A stretch of 47,903 bases of DNA from JAVBQL01 sp031549085 (GCA_031549085.1 JAVBQL010000004.1:1-47903), one strand, 5' to 3'. Counted from the first letter of the stretch, positions 35,167 through 44,838 are shown. A program made the numbers and translations. The notes: generated from the letters alone by a model not told the origin.

Positions 35167-35604
35167 TTACTCCTTTTCTATTTTTATAGGTTTAAATTTA
35201 TACCAGAGGCACATGATTAATCGACCGATGATAAATGTGGCAATCATTAACCATAAAAAAAGCTTGTGCCTTGCTAGGTTATCTATTTCAAAACCAGTAT
35301 TGAGGAAATAGGTTCCAATAGTCAGAATTAAAATATCAACCATAAATATTTGGATGTATACATAGAGCCAAGGAATTCTTTTATAAATTCTTCTGAAATT
35401 AGGTACAAACATAGAGATACCAAATATCAATCCAAAACCGGCAAGATATGAAAATCCTATGTTTTGACCAGAAAAACCCGATTTCATTATTGTTCCAATA
35501 TCCACAATCATCATTAATGGAATAAAAAAAAGTATCAAGAGAAATGGAAGCATAATACATATAAAATAGATAGCTGCTACTGCATTAGCAAAAAAATTCT
35601 TCAT
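35167..35604 (-). CDS. Four-helix membrane protein, second gene of the AAA operon
   Basis: A 145-residue very hydrophobic protein with four predicted membrane helices (IYFICIMLPFLLILFFIPLM, then IGFSYLAGFGLIFGISMFV, IQIFMVDILILTIGTYFL and LFLWLMIATFIIGRLIMCL) and a basic C-terminus (KFKPIKIEKE) probably in the cytoplasm. A basic loop (NFRRIYKRIPW) lies between helices two and three. The family is not recognised. The ATG is preceded by AAGGTG, inside the end of the AAA gene. Its stop codon overlaps the start region of the next gene, so the three genes are translated together. It could be the membrane anchor or channel of the complex (inference). Confidence 0.7.
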   Translation of the reverse strand: MKNFFANAVAAIYFICIMLPFLLILFFIPLMMIVDIGTIMKSGFSGQNIGFSYLAGFGLIFGISMFVPNFRRIYKRIPWLYVYIQIFMVDILILTIGTYFLNTGFEIDNLARHKLFLWLMIATFIIGRLIMCLWYKFKPIKIEKE

Positions 35605-35609
35605 GTTTT

Positions 35610-38600
35610 TTACACCTTTTCTATATCAGATTCTTCAATTGTAATTAATTCCTCTCTTGTTAGATCATTGTCAGTGCTGAGTCGAAGCGCCTGATTATTC
35701 ACTGCCCTCTCAAACAAGTTTCGGATATAACGTCCATTGCCAAATTGTGGTTCTTTTACAGCTTCTGTTAGGATGTTTTTTAATTTTATTTGTGCTGCAT
35801 GTACCAAAACATAGCCTTTTGATTTGAAGAAATTTGCAGACAATAGAAGTAATTCCTCAACACTGTAGTCCTTAAATTCAATAATATTTGGGAAACGGGA
35901 TTTTAACCCTGCATTCATCTGCAAGAATTTATCCATATCACCACTATATCCAGCAAGTATAACCACTAAACGTTCACGATTATCATCCATGAGCTTTACT
36001 AATGTGTCAATTGCCTCGCGTCCAAAATCATTTTCACCACCCTGTGATAGTGCATATGCCTCATCAATAAATAGTACTCCATCCAACGCATCACGTATAA
36101 CTTCTCGTGTTTTGATCGCAGTCTGTCCAACATATCCAGCGACAAGTTCTGATCGATCAGTTTCAATAAGCTTGTTGGTTTTGAGCACACCAATATTATA
36201 TAAAACATCTGCAATAGTCCTTGCCATCATTGTTTTACCTGTTCCCGGGTTACCCTTAAAAATCATATGCAGAGTTTGAGTGTTATCAATAGCAAGTCCC
36301 ATTTTCTTTCTTTCATTTTGCAAACGCAATTTTGCACTTAGACTTCTGATGAAGTTTTTAACATCTTTGAGTCCTATAATATTTGACAACGCCTTTTCTA
36401 AATCATAAACTTCATTTACTATCTCCCTATCTAAAATGTCATCATCGGTTATGACATTCATCTCAGATGTAGAAATATCGGCGGTGGCAATACGTGATGA
36501 CTGTCTTCTGATAATTCCATCAAGGTAGTTACGCACCAATCTCCCATTTCCAGAGTGTGCATTTGAGCGCTTATGTAGCTCGTAAACCTGTTCAGTCAAC
36601 ATTTCCTTGCATGACTCATCTAAAACAAATCCTCTCGCCTTAATCATGGATAATAAAATTTCAAAAAGTTCTTTTGGTTGATAATCAGGGAATTCAATTT
36701 CAAGTGGAAATCTTGATTGCAAGCCTGAATTTGACTTTAAAAATTCCTTCATCTCTTTCTTATAGCCAGCCAAAATAACAACAATATCGCCTCTAAAATC
36801 CTCAATTAGTTTTACAAGTGTATCAATTGCTTCACGTCCAAAACTGTTTCCATCTTGCGCCAAAGAGTAGGCTTCATCTATGAATAGGACACCACCGAGT
36901 GCTGATTTAAATACATTTTCTGTTTTTTTTGTAGTCTGTCCAACATATTCAGCGACAAGATCTCCCTTATCAACTTCTACTAAATTGCCAGACTTTAAGA
37001 ATCCCATATCCTTAAACATTTTAGCTACAATTCTTGCAATAGTTGTTTTGCCTGTACCAGGGTTACCAGAAAATATCATATTGAGTGATTGTGAGACATC
37101 AACCACCATATTTGCCTTTCTTCGTTTTTCCTGTGCAATTAGCATTTTGTATTGTGTACGAACAAAGTCTTTAACGGTTTTGAGTCCTATTATTTTAGAA
37201 AGCTCTGCTTCCAAATCAAAGTTAGTATGGTTCTCAAAATTAAAATCTTCAGAACTAAGTAAATCCATCTGCTCTTCTGGATTTTTAAGAAGTCGTTTGG
37301 ATTGATTAAGCAGTGCTGACTCTATTATGTTTCGAACCAGCCTTCCATTGCCACTATCATTTTTTCCTCTAATTTGACTTTTTTCAAACAAGCGAAGTAG
37401 CCCCTCTTTGCAATCTTCAGCAATAATGTAGCCTTTGGACTTTGCTGTTATAAGAGAGATATCATACATTTCAGTTGGAGTATAATCATCAAAATTAACA
37501 ATATTAGGGAAGCGGGATTTAAGTCCAGAGTTGGTCTTAAGAAACTCTCGCATCTCATCTTCATATCCAGCAAGAATTACTACTAGATCATCTCTGTAGT
37601 CTTCCATTGCTTTAACTAATGTGTCAATCGCTTCAAGTCCAAATGTATCATGTTTATCTCGGCACAAGGAGTAAGCTTCATCAATGAATAAAACACCACC
37701 AATTGCTGATTTTATTACATCGTTGGTTGTTTTAGCTGTATGTCCTACATATTGACCAACCAAATCGTTTCTTGTAACCTCTCTAAGCTGTCCAGAAGAG
37801 AGAACACCCAATGCTTTGAGATATTTTGCAACAACACGGGCAATAGTGGTTTTTCCTGTTCCGGGATTGCCTGTAAAAATCATATGCATGGAGACGTTAG
37901 CTGCTTTGAACCCTCTACTCTCTCTGAGTTTTTGAATCTGCAAATTGTCTTCAAGGCTAAGCACATACTCTTTGACTTTTGTTAACCCAATAATAGAAGC
38001 AAGCTCTTTTTTGACTTCCTCAATACCGCTGAAATCTCTGTTGTCAAGAATTGATGAGAGATTAATTATATTTTCATCTATTATACAAACAATATTTGTT
38101 TTGGTTGCTTTTAATTGAATTGCCATATTTTTAACTGGAGTTTTAAGTTTATACTCGGATAGTGGTTTGTATATTTCATTCTGTATATATTCGATTAAGC
38201 TTTGGATCCCGCTTTGAGGATGGTATTCTGAAATAATTTTATCGGTAACTGAGGTATCGGTTGTAATTTGAAAAAGTAGGATCTCTTTTGACTTGCTGAT
38301 AAATTTTTCCAATAGCTTACCTACAATGATGCGTAAATCAGCTTCTGAAAATTCATCAAGAGTCATGATGTCTCCCACACAAGACATAAATTTACTGCCA
38401 AAGAGTTCTGGAATAATTCGTTTCTCTTTTTCAGATACAAATATAAAAAATTTCCCATTTGCACTTATTTGGCTAATTGTGTTTTGTATTAATGCGCCTG
38501 TTGCTTCAATGAGATTTCCGCCTGATAGAGCATATCTCTTATTCATAACAAAAGTTCCTGTTTGAGACAATGATGACAATACTTCCAACATACTAACATG

Positions 38601-39167
38601 GCATTTCTCAAAGTTATTGAATAGAACAATTTCAGAGTGTTCATATAGAGCTTTATACAAATCTGAGAGAAATAAATCATGCTGTGCGTTGCTCCCATAT
38701 CTTCTCATATCCAAAATTGATAAATTATCGTGATTGATAATTTTTCTTGACTTAAGAATCTTTGCAATGGTATTTACACCTAAATGCTTTCCATGAGCCG
38801 TTTTACCAAAAATGAATATGTTATTCTTCGGTTTGAAATTATCATATCCAACAATAAATGGGCGTTTGAAAGCTAGGGTGAGTTTTTCTGTAAAGACATT
38901 TTGACCTATCACAGTTTGTCTCAAAAGCTCATCAATACCATTAAATTTATCATCTGCAGTTGTTGCATTGACCTCACTACTATTTTTGTGAGGGTAGAGT
39001 GGAGTTTGTGTTGAAGTGGTTGATGTTTGTCTATTATAACCTGAAACAGATTCATTTTTTGTTGTTTGTGTGTACTGTGCATGGTTTTCATAGGTGGTAG
39101 TTTGTGTAGCAACTGTTTGTTTTTTCTTTACAAAAAAACCATGTTCCTTTATAGTTTTAACAATCAA
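35610..39167 (-). CDS. Four-module AAA ATPase: one inactive ClpB-like and three CbxX/CfxQ-type
   Basis: A 1185-residue protein (counted from TTG 39167). Residues 17-75 are a Thr/Gln/Ser-rich linker. Residues about 84-345 resemble the second AAA domain of ClpB (VIGQNVFTEKLTLAFKRP, IVLFNNFEKCH, and SGIQSLIEYIQNEIYKPLSE), but the P-loop is GKTAHGKH and the Walker B acids are replaced by NN, so it should not hydrolyse ATP. Three CbxX/CfxQ (CbbX, SpoVK, EccA) modules follow, each with GNPGTGKT (433, 701, 972), (L)FIDEAY, a pore-loop YVG and SRFP. Such modules form hexamers that thread or remodel proteins. It heads an operon with two membrane proteins; the substrate is unknown. The true start may lie 14 codons further upstream. 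Confidence 0.85.
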   Translation of the reverse strand: MIVKTIKEHGFFVKKKQTVATQTTTYENHAQYTQTTKNESVSGYNRQTSTTSTQTPLYPHKNSSEVNATTADDKFNGIDELLRQTVIGQNVFTEKLTLAFKRPFIVGYDNFKPKNNIFIFGKTAHGKHLGVNTIAKILKSRKIINHDNLSILDMRRYGSNAQHDLFLSDLYKALYEHSEIVLFNNFEKCHVSMLEVLSSLSQTGTFVMNKRYALSGGNLIEATGALIQNTISQISANGKFFIFVSEKEKRIIPELFGSKFMSCVGDIMTLDEFSEADLRIIVGKLLEKFISKSKEILLFQITTDTSVTDKIISEYHPQSGIQSLIEYIQNEIYKPLSEYKLKTPVKNMAIQLKATKTNIVCIIDENIINLSSILDNRDFSGIEEVKKELASIIGLTKVKEYVLSLEDNLQIQKLRESRGFKAANVSMHMIFTGNPGTGKTTIARVVAKYLKALGVLSSGQLREVTRNDLVGQYVGHTAKTTNDVIKSAIGGVLFIDEAYSLCRDKHDTFGLEAIDTLVKAMEDYRDDLVVILAGYEDEMREFLKTNSGLKSRFPNIVNFDDYTPTEMYDISLITAKSKGYIIAEDCKEGLLRLFEKSQIRGKNDSGNGRLVRNIIESALLNQSKRLLKNPEEQMDLLSSEDFNFENHTNFDLEAELSKIIGLKTVKDFVRTQYKMLIAQEKRRKANMVVDVSQSLNMIFSGNPGTGKTTIARIVAKMFKDMGFLKSGNLVEVDKGDLVAEYVGQTTKKTENVFKSALGGVLFIDEAYSLAQDGNSFGREAIDTLVKLIEDFRGDIVVILAGYKKEMKEFLKSNSGLQSRFPLEIEFPDYQPKELFEILLSMIKARGFVLDESCKEMLTEQVYELHKRSNAHSGNGRLVRNYLDGIIRRQSSRIATADISTSEMNVITDDDILDREIVNEVYDLEKALSNIIGLKDVKNFIRSLSAKLRLQNERKKMGLAIDNTQTLHMIFKGNPGTGKTMMARTIADVLYNIGVLKTNKLIETDRSELVAGYVGQTAIKTREVIRDALDGVLFIDEAYALSQGGENDFGREAIDTLVKLMDDNRERLVVILAGYSGDMDKFLQMNAGLKSRFPNIIEFKDYSVEELLLLSANFFKSKGYVLVHAAQIKLKNILTEAVKEPQFGNGRYIRNLFERAVNNQALRLSTDNDLTREELITIEESDIEKV

Positions 39168-39206
39168 CCATTCAGGGAACAGAAATTTAATAATTGATTT
39201 AATATC

Positions 39207-39221
39207 TATCTTTATTCTCCT
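39207..39221 (-). promoter_or_regulatory. Ribosome-binding site of the AAA gene with a non-standard start
   Basis: On the minus strand AGGAG (39221-39217) is followed after seven bases by ATA (39209-39207), in frame with the AAA protein. No ATG, GTG or TTG occurs in that frame between the upstream TAG and the TTG at 39167, which itself lacks a ribosome-binding site. Initiation at AUA (or at a nearby AUU) would add about 14 residues, giving the plausible N-terminus [M]DIKSIIKFLFPEWL. Confidence 0.5.
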
Positions 39222-39671
39222 AAAATTCTATTCTTTAAACAAGTTTGAATTATATATATTTCAAAAGTTCAATATTATATTTAAAATTTGAGGCTACAAG
39301 TTTAGCCAATAAAGTTTCAGTTGCATTAGCTTTTTCATTATTTTTTTATTAATGTAATAAGTTTATAAAGCTTGTTGTAATTTACTTCCATAACTCACTT
39401 CAGTTACCATTTATCTTAATAAAACAATTATAGCATAACTTGTCATAAAGTGAAACAAATAATTAAATATTCAGATAATAAATTTATATTTTATATTGAA
39501 TTTCTTGTAAAACTATTGTAAAATAACAAAATTTAAATTTATTACTTTCTAATAATAAAAATTTTTTGTTATATACCATATTAAGAAATACCTATTTCCA
39601 AAGTGGTAAAGTTCTATTTTTTAAAAAGTAACTGATAGATAATTATTATTTCTAATTATGTAAGAGTTTTA
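39222..39671. other. AT-rich divergent intergenic region
   Basis: No coding frame or RNA gene is apparent. On the minus strand a TATAAT near 39275 is a possible -10 for the AAA operon, without a convincing -35. A small stem, GGCTA/TAGCC, lies near 39291-39307. The right part presumably holds the promoter of the acetyltransferase gene, whose ribosome-binding site is the weak TAAGAG. Confidence 0.35.
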
Positions 39672-40424
39672 ATGAAAGCAATTGTTGATGACTATTTTTC
39701 GAAGTTTTTAAAAAAAGATATATCCTCTTTTAAAGATAAGGTCAATTTGGTTTTCTCTAGGAAAAGAGATAAAAATGAGGAGCTACTATTATCAAGAGAG
39801 GATTTAATAAAGATCTTTAGAATTGATGATAAAATCATAATATCTACAATTAATAAACATTATGATTTTTTTAGTAATATGATAAAAAAAAGTAGTGTAG
39901 ATGATATTTTTACTACTATCTTTTTTGAAAGGGTAGCAAACTATCTGAATTTTAAAGATGATATAGAAATTATTAATATATATTTTTGTGATAAGAAAAA
40001 AGATACAGTGTCTAAAAGAGATGAGATAAGAAAATTAACTATTTCTGATATAGATATATATATTAAGTTTAGAAATGAAGTTAACCCAACTCAAAAAGTA
40101 GACAAAGATTTTTTAATAGAAAGCATAACAAGAGATATTAATAATGGCTTTACTTATGGACTTTTTATAGATAATAATTTAGTTGGTGCTACATCTATGC
40201 AAATGTTACCTTATATGCAGGAGAGAGTAGAGGAGATAGGAATCTCTATATTACCTCAATTTAGAAACAGAGGTTATGGAACACTACTTCTTTTAAATAC
40301 AACAAATGCAATATTGGATAGAGGTAAAATACCAATTTGCAGGGCTAGTAGTGATAATATAGCATCAAACAAAATGATCGTAAAAAGTGGATATACTCTC
40401 TATGCGAATATGCTTATTTTTTAA
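39672..40424 (+). CDS. GNAT-family N-acetyltransferase with unknown N-terminal domain
   Basis: A 250-residue protein. Residues about 118-250 form a GNAT acetyltransferase: ISDIDIYIKFRNEV opens the fold, EIGISILPQFRNRGYG (R-N-R-G-Y-G at 198-203) is the acetyl-CoA pyrophosphate loop, and SDNIASNKMIVKSGY is the typical end segment. The first ~115 residues are helical and charged (FKDKVNLVFSRKRDKNEE) and match nothing I know. The acceptor may be a protein, amino acid or antibiotic. It lies between the AAA operon (divergent) and the activase gene (convergent), so it is probably transcribed alone. Confidence 0.8.
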   Translation: MKAIVDDYFSKFLKKDISSFKDKVNLVFSRKRDKNEELLLSREDLIKIFRIDDKIIISTINKHYDFFSNMIKKSSVDDIFTTIFFERVANYLNFKDDIEIINIYFCDKKKDTVSKRDEIRKLTISDIDIYIKFRNEVNPTQKVDKDFLIESITRDINNGFTYGLFIDNNLVGATSMQMLPYMQERVEEIGISILPQFRNRGYGTLLLLNTTNAILDRGKIPICRASSDNIASNKMIVKSGYTLYANMLIF

Positions 40425-40442
40425 AATGATTTTTTTAATAAA

Positions 40443-40478
40443 AAAAGCTCTCTATTATTAAACAGAGAGCTTCTATTT
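40443..40478. terminator. Bidirectional terminator between acetyltransferase and activase genes
   Basis: AAGCTCTCT (40445-40453) pairs with AGAGAGCTT (40464-40472), with A-rich bases on the left and a T-rich run on the right, so it could stop transcription from both convergent genes. Confidence 0.75.
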
Positions 40479-40497
40479 TTTATAAAACAAAAAAATA

Positions 40498-43400
40498 TTA
40501 CTTTTTGCCCTTAAGTTTCTTTTTTGCCTTTTTTAGATTATCACTCATTCTTGAAGCTTGAAGGCAGAACACTTCCAGCTGTGCCTGAGTAACTTGTGTA
40601 AATGGATTTCCATCAGACTCTATCGGTAAGAATGGCAAGTTTGTTACTCCCATATTATCAAGCTCTTCATAGATAGGCTCACTTCCACTTGCTGCAATTT
40701 TATGTACCAAGTTCATATTACTTTTTAGTAGACTCTCCACCACACGAGATGGTAGACATGCAAATGGACCAATTGATATTACTCCACATGAGTCATTTAA
40801 TATATATTTCAATGCTGCCCCTGTAGTGATTGGTACCTCTCCTCTTAAGTGAGGGCTTACTATATGTCTTGATGCTTTAATTATCTCTTTTATATTTATA
40901 TATGCTGGTTTGTAGAAACCACAATCAGCAAAGGCGTCCTTTAGCTCCTTATCAATTTTCCCTTGAAAGAATGATTTGAAGAAGAAGTATATCTTCATAA
41001 AAGGATTTACATCTATCTCTGTAAGATCATTCATTAGACAGTAGTCTATATAGAAGAGAACTTCCATAAAAGGTATTACATGGGCAATAAATCCCTTCTC
41101 TGCCAATAGTCCCTCTATGTTTCTGCGGGCAAAGTGATCATTTCTTACATATATCTCACCAGTTATTGTGATAAACTTAGCTTCATCAAGCTCCATTTTA
41201 CGAGGAATTGCTTTAAACCTCTTAGCAGTTAGTTTTAATCTCTTGTTTAGAGACATTGTGTCCTTTCCACCAAAGTTATCAGTAACTTTTTGAAACTCCT
41301 CTTCTAGTATATTAAGAGCGGACTCCTTATCGCTAGCCAGAACCATCATTGCACTCTTGATTGATTCAAAAATATCGCCAAGCACAAATGACTTAAATAG
41401 TGTAAGAAGAAGACCTGTACCAAAACCCGCATATCCCTTGCGGTCATCAAGTCTAAACACCGCAAAGTTTGCTACCTTATTTCTCTTTACATAGTTATTA
41501 AAACCGTTGTAATATTGCTCAAGCCTGCAAGGTGATGTATCTGTTGCATGCAACAGCACCATAGGTTCATCGCCTTCTCTGTAGTCTCTAATATATGTCA
41601 TCATATTACCAAGCATTATCGCTAATGGAAGACACTCTTTACTAGATGATTGACTTCGCCCTAGCTTTATACTCTCCATAGTAGTTGGAGGAACAAGGCG
41701 CCCCTTTATACCAATCTTATTTAGGTACTCATTGGCAGGTGCCATAACATACTTCGATAGAGATGGGAACAAGAATGTATACTTATCAGACTTTGCATCT
41801 ATTACCGTCTTTCCATCAGATAGGTGAATCTTTGCCTTAAATCCGCTGCCCTCAATCCACGCAGGAATAAAATCATCCTCTTTATCTTTAAATATTTTTC
41901 CCTGTTTTTGAAGCTCCTTATAGAATCTAACAACATCTAGAAATGCCTCTATACGTGTATTAACACCAGCATCGGCACTATGGCTATCAAGCTCTAATGT
42001 TAAGCTAGGTTTTCCCTCCATCTCCTCTCTAAATAGTTCAACCAAAAATGAGTCTGGCCCACAAGAGAAGTTTGTTATAAATGTACCAAACAGCTGTGGA
42101 TGTTTTTTCACTATCTGTGTTGCTTTTAATATTGTCTCACCCATAGCCCAGTGCATGAAAGGTGTAAATGTTTCATCTACATATTCTAATGCATCATATG
42201 GGATAATTTCTATTCCGCGAGATTTAAACTTCCTTGGTATTCCAAGGTTTGCCTTCTCTGTAAAGGCATTATATGGGCGACCAAATAGTACAACACCAAT
42301 TTTATTTGGGTCACTCTCTATCTCTTTTATTACTGTTCTTGTAGCATCTCTCATTTCAATAAAAAATGATTTTTGCATTATAAGAGCCTCATTGAAAGCC
42401 TCTATTGCTTCTGAGCTGCCTATGTCAAATTGCTTCTTAACAAACTTTGCAAAGGCATCTTTCTCTGTCTCGAAACCTCTTGAGAAATCCAACCTTGGTA
42501 TAAGAACTTCAGTTTTACCTAGCAGCTCCTTAAATGTTGATTTCATTGTAAAAGGTTCACCTTGGTTAAAGATACAGCTCTTTCTATATCCTATTTGTCC
42601 ACAACTGTCACATTCGCCTGAAAGTGTATCAAGCTGAACAATATGCGGCATAAAAATATAGTCTGGTTTTTTCTGAAGTAGATTGTAAAAGAAGCCATGA
42701 GCCAGCATCATTGGATAACAGAATGAGGCTCTTTGGTACTCCTCTCCCTCTTTATCAGAGTGGTCAGACACAACAACTTTGAATCCCAATTTTGAAAAGA
42801 AATTATAGAAGAGAGGGTAGTAGGTATTGGTATAGAAACTTCTATTTATTCCAATTACCTTTGCATCATGCGGTAGGTTGTATTCTGGAGCATATTTATC
42901 AAAAACCAATTTTTCCCTTAAGTTGACAAGAGATAATTTATCTTCATCATACTCAATCTTATTTATAAGATTGTAATACTTGTTACATGCACCACCAAAT
43001 GGATACTTCTGTCCATCGATGATAATCATCAATATTTCACAGCCAATATCACATTTTTCCTTTCCGCCAGCACACTTGAAAGATTTTCCATATGTAACAT
43101 CTCTATTTATTAGAGTATTAAGTTCAAATTCTCTCTCTTTTAATAAGTTGTTATCAATTCTCTTTTTTGTCTCAAGGGCTACACCAAATGCTCCCATAAG
43201 ACCCGGGTCTGGTGGTACAATTATATTTTTGCCAGTCAAGGCCGCCATAGCAATTGGCACAGCTTTGTTGTAGCAGACACCCCCCTGCATAAATATCTTG
43301 TTGCCTACACGTCTATTTCCCTTAACTCTATTTGTATAGTTCATACATATAGAGTAGACAAGTCCAGCAATCATATCATCACGGCTGATACCCTCTTGAC

Positions 43401-44838
43401 TTGCAACCTTTATATCGGAGCTAATAAATGCTGCACACTGATCATTGAAGTTTGGAGGATTTTTTGCCTTAAGAGCAATATCTCCAATCTCCTCAGTTTT
43501 CACTCCCAATGTCTCAAGAGCCGACTCCTCAAGAAAGCTTCCAGTTCCAGCAGAACAAGCCTCATTCATTGCATAGTCAGCAGGCACACCATTAACTATA
43601 TATGTATATTTTGCATCCTGCCCGCCAATCTCAAATATGGTATCAACATCTTTGTCAAAGTAGACACTTGCACTCGCATGGGCAATAATCTCATTTATAA
43701 CAGACTCAGTAAAGGCATGAAGCCCAACGATTTGCCTACCACTTCCAGTAACACCTAAGCCCACAATCTTAACTTTCTTGTCGCCAATCTGCTGGTGTAT
43801 AGAGCGGTAGCATTCACGTGCAGCTTCAACTGGATTACCATTTGTTCGTAAATAGACAGTGGCTAGCATTCTATCAGTTGCTTTGTCTAATAGCACTGCT
43901 TTTGTAGTGGTAGAGCCCACATCAAGACCAAGTATACAAATATCACCATCTTTAGGTTTAGCATGCTCAATACTTTTAAAACTTACCTTATCAACATAGT
44001 CATCAAGTTTTCTTAAAAACTCAAATGAGCTAATCCCCTCTTTATATACGTCTTTTATAGATGTATATTTTTTCGTCTCATTATTTAATCCATATAGAGC
44101 TGCACCAAGAGCCTCAAAATAGCTTGCTGAATCTGGAATTAAAAGCTTATCAACTTGCTCTTTTAGAAAATCGATAACAACACTATTTTTACTTACTCCA
44201 CCCGTTAAAATAACATTTTTAGGTTTGATAGCAGAGAGCAGCTCAGTTATCTTCCCAGAGATCATACGGCAGAGTCCTGCAACAACAGCTCCCTTTGGCT
44301 CTCCAATATTAAGGGCATGTGTACAATCTGACTTACAAAATACAGAGCAACGTCCAGATATCTTATGAGGATGCTCATTTTTAGCCAAGCTTATAGCCTC
44401 GGGAGCATTGAGATTCATTCTTCTTATCTGTTGAAGGAAGAATTCTCCTGTACCTGATGCACACTTGTTACCTATATGAACATTTTTTATCTTGTTGTTA
44501 TTATCAAGCTCATATACGATTGTGGTCTCTCCACCAGCAGAAACAAGCACGTTGTACTCACCCTTTGGAGGGTTTATAAAGTGAAGTGATTCTTCTATAG
44601 CCTCTGGTTCTGTAATGGTTGTTAAGTTTACGTTTTCACGGAACTTACGACCAGTTACAACAATTCTATCAAAATTTTTAATTTTTAAAACTTCATCTAA
44701 TGTTGATAAAAAAAGTTTTTTTGCATCACCTTCGTGAGATTTTGATATTATATTTTCTATTTCTATTTTATCACTATTTTTTGAAAGCTCTACAAATGAT
44801 ATTGTAGATGCTCCCAAACATATACCAAGAGATTTCAT
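40498..44838 (-). CDS. Double acyl-CoA dehydratase activase (BcrAD/BadFG x2, DUF2229, HgdB-like)
   Basis: A 1446-residue protein. Two ASKHA ATPase halves of the 2-hydroxyglutaryl-CoA dehydratase activator type come first (about 1-255 and 300-565). The second has an intact phosphate loop, GLDVGSTTTKAVL; the first has GICLGASTISFVEL, lacking the usual Asp and Lys. Each half has the two cysteines that hold the 4Fe-4S cluster in HgdC: C126/C164 and C428/C468. A Cys-rich DUF2229 part follows (GGACNKYYNLI, about 595-840), then a region resembling the dehydratase subunits (FGRPYNAFTEKANLGIPRKF). Such proteins are thought to pass ATP-gated electrons to a reductase or dehydratase; the substrate is unknown. 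AAGGATAG precedes the ATG. A spirochaete/clostridial-type fused protein. Confidence 0.88.
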   Translation of the reverse strand: MKSLGICLGASTISFVELSKNSDKIEIENIISKSHEGDAKKLFLSTLDEVLKIKNFDRIVVTGRKFRENVNLTTITEPEAIEESLHFINPPKGEYNVLVSAGGETTIVYELDNNNKIKNVHIGNKCASGTGEFFLQQIRRMNLNAPEAISLAKNEHPHKISGRCSVFCKSDCTHALNIGEPKGAVVAGLCRMISGKITELLSAIKPKNVILTGGVSKNSVVIDFLKEQVDKLLIPDSASYFEALGAALYGLNNETKKYTSIKDVYKEGISSFEFLRKLDDYVDKVSFKSIEHAKPKDGDICILGLDVGSTTTKAVLLDKATDRMLATVYLRTNGNPVEAARECYRSIHQQIGDKKVKIVGLGVTGSGRQIVGLHAFTESVINEIIAHASASVYFDKDVDTIFEIGGQDAKYTYIVNGVPADYAMNEACSAGTGSFLEESALETLGVKTEEIGDIALKAKNPPNFNDQCAAFISSDIKVASQEGISRDDMIAGLVYSICMNYTNRVKGNRRVGNKIFMQGGVCYNKAVPIAMAALTGKNIIVPPDPGLMGAFGVALETKKRIDNNLLKEREFELNTLINRDVTYGKSFKCAGGKEKCDIGCEILMIIIDGQKYPFGGACNKYYNLINKIEYDEDKLSLVNLREKLVFDKYAPEYNLPHDAKVIGINRSFYTNTYYPLFYNFFSKLGFKVVVSDHSDKEGEEYQRASFCYPMMLAHGFFYNLLQKKPDYIFMPHIVQLDTLSGECDSCGQIGYRKSCIFNQGEPFTMKSTFKELLGKTEVLIPRLDFSRGFETEKDAFAKFVKKQFDIGSSEAIEAFNEALIMQKSFFIEMRDATRTVIKEIESDPNKIGVVLFGRPYNAFTEKANLGIPRKFKSRGIEIIPYDALEYVDETFTPFMHWAMGETILKATQIVKKHPQLFGTFITNFSCGPDSFLVELFREEMEGKPSLTLELDSHSADAGVNTRIEAFLDVVRFYKELQKQGKIFKDKEDDFIPAWIEGSGFKAKIHLSDGKTVIDAKSDKYTFLFPSLSKYVMAPANEYLNKIGIKGRLVPPTTMESIKLGRSQSSSKECLPLAIMLGNMMTYIRDYREGDEPMVLLHATDTSPCRLEQYYNGFNNYVKRNKVANFAVFRLDDRKGYAGFGTGLLLTLFKSFVLGDIFESIKSAMMVLASDKESALNILEEEFQKVTDNFGGKDTMSLNKRLKLTAKRFKAIPRKMELDEAKFITITGEIYVRNDHFARRNIEGLLAEKGFIAHVIPFMEVLFYIDYCLMNDLTEIDVNPFMKIYFFFKSFFQGKIDKELKDAFADCGFYKPAYINIKEIIKASRHIVSPHLRGEVPITTGAALKYILNDSCGVISIGPFACLPSRVVESLLKSNMNLVHKIAASGSEPIYEELDNMGVTNLPFLPIESDGNPFTQVTQAQLEVFCLQASRMSDNLKKAKKKLKGKK

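Noticed and set aside
35610..39167. AAA gene as recently acquired foreign DNA, because it seems to use more CGN arginine codons and has GC-richer patches than the neighbouring lipoprotein genes.
   Set aside because: Highly conserved genes here, such as the ATPase A and B subunits, also use some CGT codons, and the AAA gene has very AT-rich patches too; no flanking repeats, integrase or tRNA support transfer.
42155..43758. Several plus-strand frames opposite the activase gene.
   Set aside because: All are antisense shadows of a gene with strong family motifs and lack ribosome-binding sites.
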